A stretch of DNA of 64,000 nt from Empedobacter brevis NBRC 14943 = ATCC 43319 (GTDB taxonomy: Bacteria > Bacteroidota > Bacteroidia > Flavobacteriales > Weeksellaceae). Positions 63,406 through 64,000 of the stretch are shown here, piece after piece. Under the pieces are notes generated by a model that was not told where the DNA came from, made no database searches, and saw only the letters and a program-made list of their open reading frames with translations. The position numbers and the translations under genes were made by a program. How positions within the stretch are numbered: position 1 is the stretch's first letter; each line of letters starts with the position of its first letter. The stretch spans positions 1-64,000 of the forward strand of contig NZ_KB908300.1 of the NCBI RefSeq assembly GCF_000382425.1, given 5' to 3'.

Positions 63406-63981
63406 CTATTCATCAAAAAAATCAATCGAACGACGATAATTGTATAAAAATAGTCTTCTACGAGCTTCCAAGTCATTTACTCGGATTGATGAAATATCAT
63501 CAATTTGAAAATACAAAAATCCTTCATCAGTTCCTTCAGAACCAATACATTTTAATTCGAAATCATTTTCTGTTAAATTTCGGATAAAACCAGAAAAACG
63601 ACTATTGTTATTGAATTGAATTCTTGAAACATAGTCAGTCTGGTTATTTAACTCGTTTAAAATTTGATTTATCCAGTTTTCTTCACTTGTAACATTGAAA
63701 GTGACTAAATTTTCTTCATCTAAATCCGTATGACGTTCTTTCAAATAATTCAGACATTTGCAGTAATCATCTACATCTATTCGGCTAATTCTGAAATAAG
63801 GTTCAATGAGTATTCCATCTTTTTTCCCATACTTCGAGATATGTTGCATCGTAAAAAATTCGTCATTAAAATCTAAAATATAACCCGCCCAAAAATTATC
63901 TCCTTCCGGATCATTATAAATAGCTATAATAGACTGATTTTCTTTAGAATGCTGTAAAATTTTATAGAAATTAGAGTTCAT
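63406..63981 (-). CDS. Cytosolic protein of unknown function
   Basis: A 191-residue protein with no signal peptide or membrane segment. It contains two similar halves, each opening with a short beta-rich motif (IIAIYNDPEGDNFWAGYILDF near residue 18; VSRIQFNNNSRFSGFIRNL near residue 120) followed by FTMQHIS or FELKCIG and then a strand before RISRIDV or DISSIRV. This looks like an internal duplication of an SH3/Sm-like barrel. I cannot name the family. Its upstream region runs off the window. Confidence 0.6.
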   Translation of the reverse strand: MNSNFYKILQHSKENQSIIAIYNDPEGDNFWAGYILDFNDEFFTMQHISKYGKKDGILIEPYFRISRIDVDDYCKCLNYLKERHTDLDEENLVTFNVTSEENWINQILNELNNQTDYVSRIQFNNNSRFSGFIRNLTENDFELKCIGSEGTDEGFLYFQIDDISSIRVNDLEARRRLFLYNYRRSIDFFDE

Positions 63982-64000
63982 ATTGTTTTCAGTTAAACAC

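Noticed and set aside
1-64000. CRISPR array, prophage or insertion sequence
   Set aside because: No regularly spaced direct repeats, phage structural genes, transposases or terminal inverted repeats with target duplications were seen.

Overview
The window is AT-rich bacterial chromosome from a member of the Bacteroidota, class Flavobacteriia. The evidence is a SusC/SusD pair, a protein with a type IX secretion (T9SS) sorting tail, a YpdA-type bacillithiol disulfide reductase, near absence of strong Shine-Dalgarno sites, and repeated promoters of the TTG-N19-TAnnTTTG type. A chromosomal subclass B1 metallo-beta-lactamase that looks to me like the EBR group points to Empedobacter or a close Weeksellaceae relative. 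That last step is inference; no 16S gene is in the window. I see no prophage, insertion sequence, integron or CRISPR array.

Layout. 1-2.7 kb: a secreted NylB-like serine hydrolase and an unknown exported protein. 2.8-9.0 kb: a drug-efflux operon (TetR, TolC, adaptor, HAE1-type RND pump). 9.1-15.4 kb: ypdA, a methyltransferase, a lipoprotein tyrosine phosphatase with a gene remnant behind it, a CPA2 cation/proton antiporter and dinB. 15.7-18.4 kb: a leftward operon aguB-bla-aguA in which the B1 metallo-beta-lactamase lies between the two agmatine-to-putrescine enzymes. 18.6-19.9 kb: tandem M15-like (DUF5715) secreted proteins. 20-26.6 kb: a calcineurin-like phosphoesterase and a SusC/SusD pair. 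26.6-28.9 kb: a YjbR-type gene, a TPP riboswitch controlling pnuT plus an acyl-CoA-dehydrogenase-like gene, and tRNA-Arg(CCG). 28.9-35 kb: an Asp-box T9SS cargo protein, a TauE/SafE transporter, a deoxynucleoside kinase, an EamA transporter and a nucleotide pyrophosphatase. 35.2-38 kb: a bacteriophytochrome histidine kinase overlapping a biliverdin-forming heme oxygenase. 38-42 kb: an unknown acidic protein, an S9 peptidase and an outer-membrane barrel. 42-44.8 kb: a small membrane peptide, a SulP anion transporter and a beta-carbonic anhydrase, which is probably a bicarbonate uptake set. 44.9-47.6 kb: a gene remnant, an HsdR_N-like nuclease, holA and trxB. 47.6-56.6 kb: a heavy-metal RND efflux operon, a Bcr/CflA MFS pump and a two-component system that is likely its regulator. 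56.7-64 kb: a 2OG-Fe(II) oxygenase, a DapB-like reductase, a glycine-zipper lipoprotein, a DUF1569 protein, a CLC-F-type fluoride exporter behind a fluoride riboswitch, a gamma-carbonic anhydrase, an Nfu-type Fe-S carrier and an unknown protein.

The strongest regulatory finds are the two riboswitches. The fluoride aptamer has a full promoter upstream and a hairpin over the ribosome binding site. The TPP aptamer puts an uncharacterised flavoprotein-like gene into the thiamine regulon. I do not claim a wholly new multi-gene system. The candidates most worth follow-up are the thiamine-regulated flavoprotein, the beta-lactamase inside the polyamine operon, the phytochrome with an altered chromophore pocket, the small peptide ahead of the SulP transporter, and the promoters that sit almost directly on start codons.
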